NCBI GenBank assembly: GCA_009760855.2
Contig: WPIO01000025.1
Coordinates: 2,407,501-2,471,500, forward strand
Direction: 5' to 3'
Length of the DNA: 64,000 nt
DNA from: Cristatella mucedo
Lineage: Eukaryota > Bryozoa > Phylactolaemata > Cristatellidae
Every line of letters starts with the position of its first letter. The first letter of the stretch is position 1. The notes beneath the pieces are model-generated. The model was not told where the DNA came from, made no database searches, and worked only from the letters and a program-made list of their open reading frames with translations. Shown piece after piece: positions 23,591 through 35,741 of the stretch. The position numbers were made by a program, and so were the translations under genes.

Positions 23591-25245
23591 AGGGAAAACG
23601 CCGAGGGAGGAGTAAAGTTTAGCATGACTGTGGATGAATACACAACTGTAAGAGGACGTATATTTCTTCGGAGTCAACATTCATGATAGTGGCGATAAAA
23701 TAAAAGTCAAGACAGGTCTTGTTCACATAGTTTGCTCGTGCGCTGCTCGTGATATGGTCGAATCAAGGAAACAGCATTTGAGCGTTTTCGGAAAAACGAT
23801 GGAGAGGGATTTGGTGGGATCTATTCAGGACGGCGCAGCAGTAAATAGGAAATGAATTAGCCATATCGAAATCATCGGACAGTTCTGATTAAACCACGAT
23901 CTGCACCTTGAAAGTATGCGAAACATGGTACAAGAAGAGTGCTTAGATGGACGATTTAAACCTGAATAGTGACGAAATTGATGAGATGGACAATTTCGAC
24001 GCAGGTACGGACGTGGAAGTGATCAGCAAGGATACATTATTAGAGACGTCGATTGCTACGATCTGCCCACAAAATCACGCAAGATTGTCAAACTCGTGAA
24101 CAAATAAACTGTTCGTAATAAAAACTTTGAATCCAAATTAAAAGCTGAGTTCGGACGCGAGATTAAACTGCAACTTGACGAGAAGACACGCTGGAATTCC
24201 ATCCCAACGATGTTAAAGCCACTATTAAAGACAGAAGTCGCCTTCCGGAAGACTTCCGTCACGAAATCCCCTGACTTGACCACATTTAAAAAGAAATTAA
24301 AAACGCACCTCTTTAGGGCAGCATTTAGTGGGTCCCCGTGATTCGTCCTTCATGTGTTTATGCGTGCTGACACTGTTGCATGCTGCCACTAACCGCACTT
24401 GCATGCTGACCCTGTACATGTCACCCCTAACCAGGTTATTTTTGTTGTTTATCAAGCATACCACTCACCATTCGATCGTATTTCCTTTGCAGCAAATATA
24501 AAGCGCCTAGAAAGAAATCGAGTTCTCTGAGGGTGCTTTATCAAGTTTATTATTAATAGTATTATTATTACTAACCGAATTCAAGGCACTGGAAATGATT
24601 GAGACATTGGATTTTGACTCTCTTGAAACTTTTCTGAAAACAATTGAACATGTTAAACTTGCTGTTGAGAATTATAGCCGAGAAGAAGTGCCGTTGATGA
24701 GTGCTGACACAATTTTAAAGGTCATGCTCAACAAGCTATCTAACCTGAATAATGACATTAGTATCAAGCTCATTGAAAATTTTAAATGTCACCTTGACGA
24801 GCAATCGAACAAGGAAGTCATGAACCTCTTTCGCAGTCTCAAAGATCTATCGGTCGCACCATAAAAAACTACTCTAAATTTCGCAGAAAATCCAGCGTCT
24901 CGTCTATTTGGAGTCAGCAATGTTGAAGTTGTAGGCGAAAAATCGTCAAATGATGCTAAAAGAGTGAAATTTTCATTTCAAGATGAATTGGTTTTGCTGC
25001 ATCAAAAAGATGGACCATTAATTGCAGTCGGAGGGCAAGAAAGTTTCAAATGGCAGTCAAAAGTCAGAATTCATGCTGTTCGGTATCTTTGGCCGTCGCA
25101 CTGAAAATCTCTAGAAATTTTACGACACAATTCCATCCATTAAACCGACATCAACTAACGTTGGAAGAGGTTTTTGGTCTGCACGAATTTCTGTAAAAAT
25201 TAAGATCGCGTCTCAGAATAGTCGCTTAATGTACTTTTATTTTTG
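23591..25245 (+). pseudogene. hAT-superfamily transposase remnant
   Basis: A decayed DNA-transposon gene on the plus strand, readable by hopping frames. In order it shows a catalytic-domain start (KFSMTVDEYTTVRGR near 23613-23660, with the Asp-Glu of the hAT DE[WY]T motif), GLVHIV and QDGAAVN (near 23829), KTRWNSIPTMLKPLL (near 24186-24230), then after a LINE insertion the helical segment EHVKLAVENYSREEVPL in the intact frame 24595-24864, and the C-terminal dimerisation signature PTSTNVGRGF near 25165-25200 ending at a TGA at 25243. The usual signature has E-R-[AT]-F, so key residues have drifted. Several stops and frameshifts make it non-functional. Terminal inverted repeats were not found. 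Confidence 0.8.
24257..24573 (+). mobile_element. LINE-A 3' end inserted in the hAT remnant
   Basis: Starts with the LINE-A segment encoding SPDLTTFKKKLKTHLFRAAF and continues through the 3' untranslated region, terminal hairpin and ATT-rich end. The hAT coding similarity resumes right after it, so this LINE is the younger insertion. Confidence 0.88.
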
Positions 25246-27989
25246 AAATATTACTTTAAGCAGTAAAAAGTATCTATTTAGAGCTTTTCACGGAAAACAT
25301 AATAAAACGGTGTTCATCACAAAAAATATACTATTGACTTTGAAATTAGTGAAGAATGGACGTAACAGTAGTGTCAGCTATTATCAGCTGTTTTTTGAAA
25401 ATTAAAAACCTGTAAACAGCTGTTTTTCAAAAATGATGTTTTTCAGAAACCCTACGAGAGAAATACCTTTGAATCGCACAGGTATGACAGTCAACAGTTA
25501 GACTGACCGAAATAATTTTCGTGAGTGCATATTTTGTTTGCGAAGGACTTGGCACAAGTTTGTAACAGGGGAGAAAACATATATCGAGAATATTGGCCAC
25601 AACCTGCCTTGTCACAGCATTAGTTGGATAGGTACCAGCAAGCTTACTCTAAATACTCGCTGGTTCTTACACGTGCTTAAGTGCAACTGCATAGGAATTT
25701 TGAAGCTAGAAAAGTGTTTGTACTCTTAAAATTGTTTGCTATTTTCGTAATTGATGCAGTGAGACCAGATCATTTTTGCCTATTTGGCATTCACTAATAA
25801 GCATTTTACTAGCCATCCCCTCTTTGGGAGGGAGAGCTGGGCTTGCTGTTTTCTCGATTGCAGATACCATTCACTCAGCAGCCACCATAAGAATCTTTCA
25901 TAATACTGAAATCATTTTACATGTCGTTCGACTGCTCTTGCTTGTTCTGATCATTCACAGGGCTTATGTTTGCCCGGTTGTACTTTCGTATGATATGACC
26001 ACTACTCAAACTAGCAATATCTTCAAACAAGAATCAAAGAGAAAAATGAGCATTAAAGGCAACTAGTCATACACAATTTTGACTGTGTACAGGCAGATCC
26101 TCAATTTCTCGTGTAACTACTGATTTAATCCCCGAGAGGCTGGCATCACGAGTATGAACCTAGGGTGCGAGCAAGCTAACAAGGTTCTTGTTGTAGGGGA
26201 ATTTTAAATCCTGTGGAATGCTGCTGTCTTACCCATAGAGGCTACTTTTGGCTGCCCCATACTGCTGTGGATGGATGACTAAAACTGATCAGTTCCAAAG
26301 CACTTTAGAATGGCGGCTTGCTAGCACAGCTTAAAGCTTTTGAGGGGCAAAAATGATTCTCTATCTGGCAGCTAAGGTTTCCAACTGGTGGCAACCATTT
26401 TTGCTATGACCATCGAAAGTGTGCGAACCCAGCTGATGATTGGGCTTGCATTGCGACAACTACCCTTTTTGTTTAATAATGATTATATCTTTATCCTGGC
26501 TTTGCGCATTTCTCTAAGTGATATGACCACGAACCAGCTATATACTTGATACTATAATAAGAATGAGTATATGTCAATTGTATAGCACCATCAGATAACT
26601 TAGTATCTGCTAAGATGCTTAAAGCGTAATGCACGAGAATCGGTACCCATGGATTGATGTCATCTACGGTATCAATCATGAAAAAGAAAACAAGTACCAA
26701 GAATAAACCAGAATGCAAAGCAAAGCTAAAGACTCTACTGACCATCGATTAGTAATTAGTATCAGTATTAGTATATATTAGTACCTATGGCTAGTAATAC
26801 GCACTGAATCAAACTAAACACCAATCAAACATATGTATGCACGAAAAGAGTGCGGCAACAAAAAAGACATGACCACTGTGGCCAAGGGAAAGCTGGCCCA
26901 TATTAGATGAGTCTTTAGCTGAGACTTCAATAAAGTGTTTGTTTTCCACCTACCACAGAGACGCGATATTTTTTATCAGCTAACTTTTTCACAAGAAAAT
27001 CTTTTACTGAACTAAAGGCAGTGGTAAATTCTAATCCACCTGAGTGAACCATTATCGTAGGTACATTCCAGAAGGTAATAAATTGTATAGGGCAAAATCA
27101 GCATACACAAAACGTACGAAAAAAGGATACGATTAAAATTATGCAAGCAAAAAAACCTGCAAAAAATCGAAATCATGGGATTAAAGTTGCAGCCGTATTC
27201 TAAACTTGAAATTTGCACTATCTAATAATGGAATGCCTAATGGAAACCCAAATGACCTTACATGCTTCTTTTGCTGGAATACAAGTGTTCCTCGCAGGTT
27301 TATAGGTTATTAGATGCAAATTCGTGTTTTTACTTTGCCATCACTAAAAACGGCTAGCTCCTTGCACAACCACTAAATCGCCTAAACTTAGTATGCAGCA
27401 TGTACTTTCCTTTTTGTTTTCGAAGTGTGTGATTGCTGTAAAATGGCTGTCATCACTGTTTGCATTTTCCATGGGAACTTATTGGAATTAGAGGACATGT
27501 AGAAAGTATCACTTAAGAAAATTTATCTTACTGAGGGTCTTCAGTGGAGCTACGGCACCATGTGCGACCCTTTCATGGGCTCTTGAGTATGATCATTCTA
27601 TCAGGCTGCTTGCCCAGTCAAGGTCATAAGTACTGCAGTTTATCGAGCCACCGAGCAGCACGTGCTTAACCAAATAAAAGTATACAAATTTCTAGAGGGC
27701 TGAGGATGGAGATTTTGCTGACCAGCCATTCATGGCAGGTGGCACATCTTTTTGGGACATATTAAGTGGTTGCAGCCCGGCAGCCCCTCCTTGGTGCACT
27801 TGCCAAGCAGTGCACGTACTCTCAAAAGGAGTCTACCTGTATGTCCTGCACTGATAGCATGCTACTACCATGCCATTCGACAAGGTTCTAGCTAATACAA
27901 AAAAAAACATGAACTGTAGGCACCGTGTAAGGATTCTTTTGAAGACGCGGTCATGGTAATTTTAATTGCATCACTCTCATATCTTTCAG
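25246..27989. other. CNNM intron 1, distal part
   Basis: AT-richer DNA with no recognised repeat or exon. A short inverted pair around AAACAGCTG (25385-25440) is the only local structure noticed. It ends with the acceptor ATCTTTCAG at 27981-27989. Confidence 0.45.
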
Positions 27990-28133
27990 GTCATTCACAT
28001 ATGGCATTCATACGACGCATGACATGCAATGAAGGACAAAACCCTATGCACGAAACTATTGGACTGGTGACATTAGAAGATATCATCGAAGAGATCATTC
28101 AGTCAGAGATTCTGGACGAGACAGATATAGTCG
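27990..28133 (+). CDS. CNNM: CNNM exon 2: second CBS motif
   Basis: Encodes the end of codon 480, residues 481-527 and the first base of codon 528. The second CBS motif is clear: HSHMAFIRRM followed by IGLVTLEDIIEEIIQSEILD, near-invariant in CNNM and CorC proteins, where the Asp/Glu-rich helix contributes to ATP-Mg2+ binding and dimer contacts. The acceptor is CTTTCAG/GT; the donor is GTCG/GTAAGT. At 144 bp with phase 1 on both sides, skipping it would keep frame but delete the second CBS half. An (AG)n tract begins only about 60 bp beyond the donor. Confidence 0.96.
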
Positions 28134-28220
28134 GTAAGTTGAAAGCAAGAGAGCATATATAGAAAAGAGAAAAGGAGCGAACGAGAAAGCGAGGCGAGAG
28201 AGAAATAGAGAGAGAGAGAA

Positions 28221-28272
<52 letters not shown>

Positions 28273-28434
28273 TGAGAAAGGGAGAAAAAGAGAGAGCGAG
28301 TGAGAGAAAGAGATGGCCCAATAGCTTCGTTATGCTGTGGCAGCTTGGCTAATGAGCCACCGCGTTAATGAGTAAGGACTACAACGTGCAGTAGAACCTG
28401 GCAGTAAGCAGCTCTTTGACAGTGTTCTACCTCA
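28134..28434. other. CNNM intron 2, proximal part
   Basis: Contains the purine-rich simple repeat listed separately and otherwise no feature. Confidence 0.5.
28190..28312. repeat. (GA)n microsatellite, purine tract
   Basis: A nearly uninterrupted purine tract on the plus strand (GA units with AAA and CGA variants), close to the exon 2 donor. Confidence 0.93.
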
Positions 28435-28512
28435 GAAAATGTCAAGTGCCTAGAAAGAGATTAAATTCTCTGAGGGTGCTATATTAAATGTATTATTATT
28501 ATTATTATTACC
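28435..28512 (+). mobile_element. LINE-A terminal tail
   Basis: A conserved terminal hairpin block (GTGCCTAGAAAGAGATT ... TTCTCTGAGGGTGC) and (ATT)n at 28491-28510. No coding sequence remains. Confidence 0.8.
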
Positions 28513-29365
28513 CTCAGTGCTCAGTCTGGATCTCGGCTGGACACGTCTACTTCTGGCTAAGCTCTATTGATAGCTGAATCTTATGGCAGTCAGCACCAAA
28601 ATTGCTGTCGATAGCCAGGCATCAGCTAAAATTGAAAGCTTTCTCAAATGTGAATGGCATTAGTGCGCTAGTACGTTTTCCTTGACATTTCCCCTGTTAC
28701 TGCGACATCATCTTGGCTAATCTGTCCAATGTCAGGTTTCCTATGTCTGAAATTGGGGTTGGCTGAGCAAATAACAGCCTATGAGCTGAAAACAGAGAAT
28801 ATTTTGTCACTTGTCATACAAGTGTCAGGCTCAGAAATGGTCCTTCATTTGAATTTAACTTGTTTCTTTCTACTTTATGGTACGAAATGCAGCACAGGGC
28901 AGTTTCAAGAACTTCTGTCATCAATCTTCAACTTCCCGGGTGACCACCATTAGCCTTTTTGGTACGATTGGCGTCCCTGTTACTCACACCTCAAGGTCAA
29001 GGCCAGACTCGAACTTATTTTGGTAGTGTCATAAACAAGTTGCAAGGAAAAATGGTGCTGCATTGAATTGTTTTACTGTTCACAATTTTTTGTTTTATCG
29101 CTATGGTTGGCAGAGCTCATCGAAGTACTTGGCTGGTGGAAGTGAGGTATATTTATCACAAGATGGAGAGAGCCAAGAGAGGTGATAATGCACCAGATAT
29201 CTATTGTGTTCTTTAGGGTTCTGCAATGGGCCACAAGCCAGCACACACACAGGGATAGATGCCAACATAACGTGCACTTTGACTGATGTGCTTAAACTTA
29301 GTTTTTGGTATGAATGATCTGCGTACCTGCATGCCATGCAAAATAGAATCCTGGGCCCCCCGTAA
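28513..29365. other. CNNM intron 2, unassigned stretch
   Basis: No exon-like segment or recognised repeat was seen. Confidence 0.4.
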
Positions 29366-30125
29366 GTAAATAATACTAATAATAAAATAACACTTTTATA
29401 GCGCCTTCAGAGAACTCAGTATCTTTCTAGGCAACTTATAAATTTTTTAATGAAGCATGCCGTATGGTTAGTTGTAAAATATACGGTGTCAATATGAATT
29501 TAATGGTTAGTGGTCTCGTGTACAGTGTGAGCTCGTATGAGCACACTAAGGACGAATTCACACGCACCCACCAGATGCTTTGACAAGCAGGGGCAATTTT
29601 AGCCACATTTTAAAAATTTGTGAAGTCAGGGTTCAGGTCTCGACGTTAGTCGGGATCCAGGCTTTGGGAGCCTAGGAACTAAAAGCACGGTTTCCAAAAT
29701 AGTTGCGGCTGGTTTGAGGCATAGCTTAAGGACTCGAGTCAGAAGAGTGTTCCAATACCTGATAGGGAAGTAGTTCTGGTAGGTAGGCTGGAGCATGAGA
29801 ATGGAAGGACCTAGAAGTGAGTAACCAAACCTCGAAGTCTATGTTCTGCTTGATTGAGAGACAGTGCAGGCCGACGAGAAAGGGTGTGATACTGCCACTG
29901 CGAAGCTCACGACAGACAAGCCTGGGTGCTGAGCTTTGGACCAGCCGTAAGATTGCATAGGCTGGAAGGTCTGAAAGTGGTTAGTTACAGAAGTCGGGAC
30001 GGGATCAAAATGCACGGACCAACTTGGACGAGGCACCCCTGTCTAAGCATCCAGAATTTTAGCAATGCTAAGTAGCTGAAGGTAGTCAGACTTGACTTTG
30101 GAGCTGATTTGGTCTTTTAAAACTG
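29366..30125 (-). mobile_element. LINE-A-like element, strongly diverged
   Basis: It follows the LINE-A 3' end co-linearly (AAT-rich start, terminal hairpin block near 29400-29440, TTTGGGAGC near 29663, GACAGACAAGCCT near 29912), but every frame is broken. It is an old copy, truncated where the RT segment would begin. Confidence 0.8.
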
Positions 30126-31160
30126 GGACAGTCGCAATTCACTCGCCTTCCTTCTAGCTATTGATTCATGCATAACTGCGGCCTTGCAGTCGTGCATGGC
30201 CGCCCATCTATTGGCTATCGTGCCCGGAAACCTAAGCTGACTAGCCTATGCGGTCTATTTCAGTCAATGTCTTTATACACTGATAGTATAATGAGCACAG
30301 AGCAGTACTTACGCTGAACTTCGGTGAGTTTTCAAGCAAGACTCATTCCAAGTAGTTCAAGTGGCAACTAATTACAGCTGCGCAGCGTTTTTAAGCATCT
30401 ACACGTACTTTTTATGAGAGACCTTATTAATCTGAATGGGGCGCTTTTTCGGTGCCTGTATCAAAAGTTAATTTTATCTAGAAGAACCGCAGGGTAAGAG
30501 CTAACTGGCTTTCCACTCAGAGTAATGCTTAGACCAGTTTGAATCACGAACTTGAACGAGCTAATGAGGGGACCAAGAGGGAACCGAATACTGGTTAAAT
30601 TCCCAGGGACCGCTGCAACGTGGGTGCCATACTATTGTTAAAGTATACGTACGATGAGATCTGGAAACCTGGAAATCTGGAAACCTTTCTCCAGCCAAGA
30701 GAAGAACTAGTAACTTTATCGTCAAGAAATACGCGGGTTTAAAAGACACGTTGACGCCCAGGTCGTTGCTTTAAAGGTCATTCATGCTGAAAATGAGCAA
30801 GACAGCTACAACGACTGCTGTGAAGAAACTGTCTGAAAGTCCTCCGTAGTAGTTTGTCTTAGAGTGTTAACGAGGTCGCAAAGCCGAAAGTGAACTCCTA
30901 CCCCAGAGATTTGTGTTAGGTTTCTTCTATTACATGCCAAGGACAGTCTTAATTTAAGTAGGAAACAGTGGAGTGTACTCATTATAAATCAGTTTGAGTA
31001 CGACGGAGCTTGAAATTATGATAGATTATTGAAATAAGATAATTACATATTGTTATACGAGATTTATACGGTTTCAAAGACCATCTGAAGTTATGTTTAG
31101 TTCAATTGCACTTTTGGCTTTGAATTAGCGAGTTGCACTTGACGTGTTGGCCAATGCAGA
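30126..31160. other. CNNM intron 2, unassigned stretch
   Basis: No recognised element. A short local repeat (TGGAAACCTGGAAATCTGG, 30661-30679) is present. Confidence 0.4.
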
Positions 31161-31164
31161 TGCA

Positions 31165-31330
31165 GCCTCGACGTTCGTGGAATATACCGCTCTACATTAT
31201 GGATATTCTACGGGTTCAAGTCCTGCAGTGGGCGATCCTTTATTGACCATCGCAATCAGTGGTGATAGCCATTAAGGTTCTTATACCGCTATACAATTTG
31301 GATTGAGTTAGCCAGCCTTTATTCTATTGT
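31165..31330 (+). mobile_element. SINE2 remnant
   Basis: Aligns with SINE2 from its B-box-like GGGTTCAAGTCCTGC (31214-31228) through GTGGGCGATCCTTTAT and GGTGATAGCC to a TATAC-AATTTGG end. The tRNA-like head is eroded. Confidence 0.65.
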
Positions 31331-31983
31331 TAATCCTTAATGTTCTTGATTGCTATCGCGCTCTGCTATCGTCACCGTATCTTTGCGTATCGGTGCAGAG
31401 CCCACGACTTGTGAGTCGTACGACAAGGCTCTGGCTAGCTTCGGTCGTATTTGTAATGCATCTGCAAAGACTTGCACGCGTAACCCGTGCTTGTTTGTTG
31501 CGAAGGACCTAAGTCCACGAGCTGCTCGTCGGACTAAGTTGATCTGTGAGGATGAGTCTGGTAGCCTCGACAGAAGCTCGAAGAGTAGCCTGGGCTATGT
31601 CGCATGAAGAAAGACCCGCCGGAAGCTGTTGGTCCCTACGGAGGAGTAGACTGAGTCTTGCGGCGACAGACACTGACGTAACGGCTACTTTACCGGTAGC
31701 AGCCGTGGCTCGTGGGAACTAGGCATTAATCAAGAAGTGCCTCCTCTGCCCAGGCCAATGCTGATCTTCTGAGACTGATCAAGTACATTGAAACGGCCAA
31801 ATGAGGCAGGCTGTGATTTTTATAGTCATTATTCACGGCGGTTACTGAATTTTAATGGTTAGGAACCGGTCCTGCGATAATATTTATTACCCAGGCAGCG
31901 CAAAAGCAGGCGCCATTCAGTAATTTTGGCGTGTAGTTGCGCTCAGAGAGAGGCGAGCTGAGTCGAGTTTGACGCGCTGAGCT
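31331..31983. other. CNNM intron 2, unassigned stretch
   Basis: Open frames at 31327-31607 have no recognisable domain, and no repeat family was recognised. Confidence 0.35.
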
Positions 31984-33045
31984 AATAATAATAATGCACT
32001 TGATAAAACGCACTCGGAGAACTCAGTCTCTTTCTAGGCGCTTTACATTTGCTGCAAAGGGAAATGCAATTGAATGGTGAGTAATATCATGCTTGATAAA
32101 CAGCATGAATAACATGGTTAGGGGTGACACGCACAGGGTCAACATGCAAATGTGGTTAGTGTCAGCATGCAACAGTGTCAGCACGCATAAGCACGTGAAG
32201 GACGAATCACAGGGACCCACTAAATGCTGTCCTAAATAGGTGAGCTTTTAAGTTCTTCTTAAATGCGGTCAAGTTAGGGGATGTTCTGACGCAAGTCAGG
32301 AGGGACTTCCAGGCTTTGGGAGCCTACGAACTAAATGCACGGTCTCCAAAAGATTTGAGGTTTGTACGAGGTATTTCTAGACTGTTGGATTCCGAAAAGC
32401 GGGTGGTACCATGCTTGGCCTGGTGGGGGAGTAGATCTGAGAGATAGGCTGGAGCCAAAGAATAAAGTGCCTTAAAAGTGAGCGACAAAACCTTGAAGTC
32501 AATCCGTTGCTTGACTGGTAGCCAGTGCAGGTTGGCGAGAAGTGGTGTGATGTGGCAACTGCGACGCTCACGACAGACAAGCCTAGCTTTTGAGTTTTGC
32601 ACCAGCTGCAATCGCCTGGTCGCACATGCCGGTAGGCCAGGAAGCAGTGAGTTGCAGAAGTCGAGGCGGGATGTCACGAATGCATGGGCCAACTTATACG
32701 TTTTATTCTTATCTAAGCAAGCCCAAATTTTAGCAATGTTATGTAGCTGAACGTAGGCATTTTTGACTGTGGAGCTGATGTGGTCGTCTAAGGAGAGGTC
32801 ACTTTGGAACATGACACCAAGATTTTGAGCTGATTCAACAAGAGATATGCTTGCCGAGCCAATTTTGAGCGTCAGCCTTTCCAATTTCTGAATCACACTG
32901 GGTTTGCCCATAAATAGTAAGTCAGTTTTTTATCATCGTTTAGTTTTAGAAAATTTGCTGCCATCCATATGCGGATGTCATCAATACAGGCAGCAAGTGA
33001 GTTGAGAGAATTTGAGGTGCTCGAAGGCCGGGAGGGATCAAAGCA
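31984..33045 (-). mobile_element. LINE-A with 3' end and long coding fragment
   Basis: The minus frame 32324-32911 encodes a LINE-A segment (GKPSVIQKLERLTLKIGSAS, QNLGVMFQSDLSLDDHISS, FVTSRLDFCNSLLPGLP, RAFSS). The 3' untranslated region, hairpin and (AAT)n run to 31984. Upstream the element continues with a frameshift to about 33045, where it stops just short of the RT active-site box. Confidence 0.92.
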
Positions 33046-33129
33046 AAGCTAGGCTCGTGTTTCGATCGCGACCTCCCCGGGTCAAGCAGTTAAAAGGCGC
33101 TCTGGCCGCCGTGCGAGAGCTGTAATTGT

Positions 33130-33440
33130 GAGGACCCACTGCTGATTATGGACACCCGTAGCCCACCGTCACTGGCACGTAAACTTCTCCACGCTCTGGG
33201 TACCGGAACTTTCTATGCTACTACGGTCTGGAAGCTCCTCGGCACTGCCGCGTTCCGCCACTGCCTGCCTATACCTGCCTGCCTGCTTGCGTGCACTGGT
33301 GCAGCACCTACAAGTCGCGCTAGCCGGGATACCGGGCTTCCGAGCGCTTCGATCCCTGTATTCTTCGAGCCTCGGCAAGGACTAGAGCCGGGTTACCCGA
33401 GGGCTTTATTTATGGCCTAGTTCTGTCCGGACGTGGAAGC
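33130..33440 (+). repeat. Dispersed repeat R (copy 1)
   Basis: Shares blocks in order with the inverted segment 45420-45715: a peptide-like block IPAC...GAAPTSR (33280-33320) and the string GGCCTAGTTCTGTCCGGACG (33415-33434), whose reverse complement is at 45443-45462. Identity unknown. The open frame here is interrupted in the other copy, so it is treated as repeat DNA, not a gene. Confidence 0.5.
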
Positions 33441-33518
33441 TGCTATGTCCGGTTTGTAAATGCACTGCATCTCATCCGCAAAGGTCGGCTGAATCCATAG
33501 CTTCATTTCTGTAAACAG

Positions 33519-33550
33519 CAGGAGAGCCCTTGCGGCTAACACCCTGTTTA
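33519..33550 (-). mobile_element. SINE2 fragment
   Basis: A short match to the inverted SINE2 body (GGAGAGCCCTTGCGGCTAAC against the usual AGAGCC-TT-ACGGCTATC). Weak on its own. Confidence 0.35.
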
Positions 33551-33839
33551 TTCATTAATTGACAAACCCACGCGAGGCTGTATGCATTCTACGTGTAAGG
33601 TGTAAATCCTATTTGTAGCTCAGCCATATTTGCATGCATTTATATTAACTCGCGTAAATTGCTATCTGTATCCTCGGAGGCAGAACTATAATAGATACGC
33701 AATGTCACTATTCTGGTACTTGAGCCTAAGAAAAGTGTCCTAACGACCTGACAGTATGGAGTGCTTGTAATGATAGCGAGGGCACTGCGATAACAGCTGG
33801 TGAAGAGTCAAGCAGTCACGGCGAATTCTTATGCTTTAG

Positions 33840-33977
33840 TCGACAATCGAAGTAAGCGTCGAAGGCACAATCCGAGACGTAAAGACTACACCATCTTTAG
33901 CAAGTCGCTGGACAGCTGCAACCGTGACGTCATTCCTCCACAGCTTGCCTTGGCCACGTTCCAGTATCTGTCCACTT
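33840..33977 (+). CDS. CNNM: CNNM exon 3: CBS-CNBH linker and start of CNBH domain
   Basis: Encodes the end of codon 528, residues 529-573 and the first base of Cys574. The peptide starts DNRSKRRRH, matching the basic linker after the CBS pair in vertebrate CNNMs (SEILDE...DNR), and reaches IPPQLALATFQYLST, the first helix of the cyclic-nucleotide-binding homology domain. The acceptor is GCTTTAG/TC; the donor is ACTT/GTGAGT. It is 138 bp, phase 1 on both sides. Joining to exon 2 restores DIV-V-DNR at the same spacing as in relatives, which supports the unusually small exon. Confidence 0.92.
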
Positions 33978-35178
33978 GTGAGTATTTCGACCTAAGCTTT
34001 CTTCCCAGCGGCACCGGCCGCCTCGCACGCACTATCATGAATGTTTATGTTCCCTTGTCAGCGTCTTTCTCGGCCGGCTGCTTATCAGCTTGTTATTCAT
34101 GCCTGCTGACCCATTCGCGACCAGACTTCCGTGCTTCCTCAATTTCGGCTGACCATACCCACTAGCCGGCTTGCAAACTCTGGTGTGGCGGACAAGAAAC
34201 AGCTGCTGACACGCACAGCTTCTGCATGTAGCAAGCAAATATAAGCGATGGATGTTTTTTCGGTGTTTTTCAAAGCTGTTAGTACCGCACTAGGAATAAG
34301 CTTTGCTCTGCTAAACCTACTTGAGGACTGCTCACGTAGGGCAAACATGCTTTTTTCACCTACTGGATGGCTTATGATTCCGTTCCTGTTAGGAACATGC
34401 TGAGGTGGCCGACTTTACCAAGGAGTTGCATCAATGCTTTTCTTTAGCATACTCGAGGTTAAATGGACTGGAAACAATGACTGCCAGAGCAGAAACTGCT
34501 GCAATGGACGAAAATCATACCTCACTACTAGCCCGATACATTATGTGCATGACTGTTCCCCGGGGAATAGCTAGTCATAGCAAACTCTCTTCTTATTACA
34601 AGGACGCAGCCCATCGCTCGAAGAGCGTAGCCAGGATTTTGGCTTGGCGATAGAATCCCGACCTTTAGGGGCGTGGCACGAGGATCTTACTCTCGAGTCA
34701 GCCAATCGTTGCAGCATTGCCAGCGACCGCCGAATTGCAGACAGTTAGCCCAGGTTCATCTGAGAGCTACGACTAAGGAGGAGGGCAGGCTGTGATGCAG
34801 ACCCAGGATGCATTCAACTTTGCAACTCTCTGCAGACTGCTAGAGCCTCAGGGAGCTGGCGATGGTTGATTCGGTTAATACCCAACAAGTAAAGCTTTTT
34901 GATAGCTACCTATGCTAGCTATGGAGTCAACTTGTTTGGCATGCTGGCTGAATTCCAGGATGTGGCAGAAAGCGCGCCTCACGGTCAGCAGCCATTTCAT
35001 TCTGCACAATGTCGCACTGCAGAAGCAACCCGCCGAAAGGGCACCCTCCTATTCACCCACACCTGCTCGCTCAGCTGAACGCATGGGCGTGGCACACCCA
35101 CTCACGGCTGCAGGTCTTGCACGTGCTGCTCTCAGTGGTGCTCGGTATTCGGTCTTCATACTGACGCGTCTGCCGCAG
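33978..35178. other. CNNM intron 3
   Basis: The shortest intron (1201 bp). No mobile element was recognised. GTGAGT donor; acceptor CTGCCGCAG. Confidence 0.6.
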
Positions 35179-35427
35179 GTGTCGAGCCGTTTAGAGAAGG
35201 CTATATTTCGAGCACCATGCTCAAGAGGCTGATCAGTCAGGATGTATACTTTGTGAAGAAGTATGACGACACATCGATCGACAACTTGCTGTACATTGTT
35301 GGCAAGCAGGCGGACTACTTCATTATGCTCTTGCAAGGCCGCTGCTCCGTGGTGGTCGGCAAGGACGCCATGTCTTTTGAGTGTGGACCGTTCACCTACT
35401 TCGGAGCGCATGCTCTGCTGCTTGGCG
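35179..35427 (+). CDS. CNNM: CNNM exon 4: cyclic-nucleotide-binding homology domain
   Basis: Encodes the end of Cys574, residues 575-656 and the first base of Gly657. It begins VEPFREGYISSTMLKRLI and continues through YIVGKQADYFIMLLQGR and AMSFECGPFTYFGAHALL, the beta-roll core of the CNNM CNBH domain, which in studied CNNMs dimerises and does not bind cAMP or cGMP tightly. The typical phosphate-binding cassette Arg is not evident, as expected for this family. The acceptor is GCCGCAG/GT, the donor GGCG/GTAAGG. At 249 bp it is phase 1 on both sides. Confidence 0.95.
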
Positions 35428-35708
35428 GTAAGGCTGCTGGCATGGCTTGCTTGAAGCTTGCTGCTCGTCCCTGGCTGGCATTCCTTGTCGGCGGTGCGCC
35501 ATGCACGTGTAAGACATATAGTAGCCACACTTGCTGCTTCTTTCCTCTGAATGCTGTGTGCTGCATCGTACATGCTCGCAGGCATCTAGACGGCGTCACC
35601 GCCGAGAATTGTTAGATGCTCATAGAGTGCTCGCATGATGAATGTGAACCAGTGAGTAGCTGCCTCCAACAAGACAGCAACACACAATTGTGTGGGCGTA
35701 TTCTATCG

Positions 35709-35741
<33 letters not shown>

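Noticed and set aside
33148-33420. Open frame as an extra CNNM exon
   Set aside because: It is not homologous to the CNNM linker, a related segment occurs at 45.5 kb, and exons 2 and 3 already join seamlessly.
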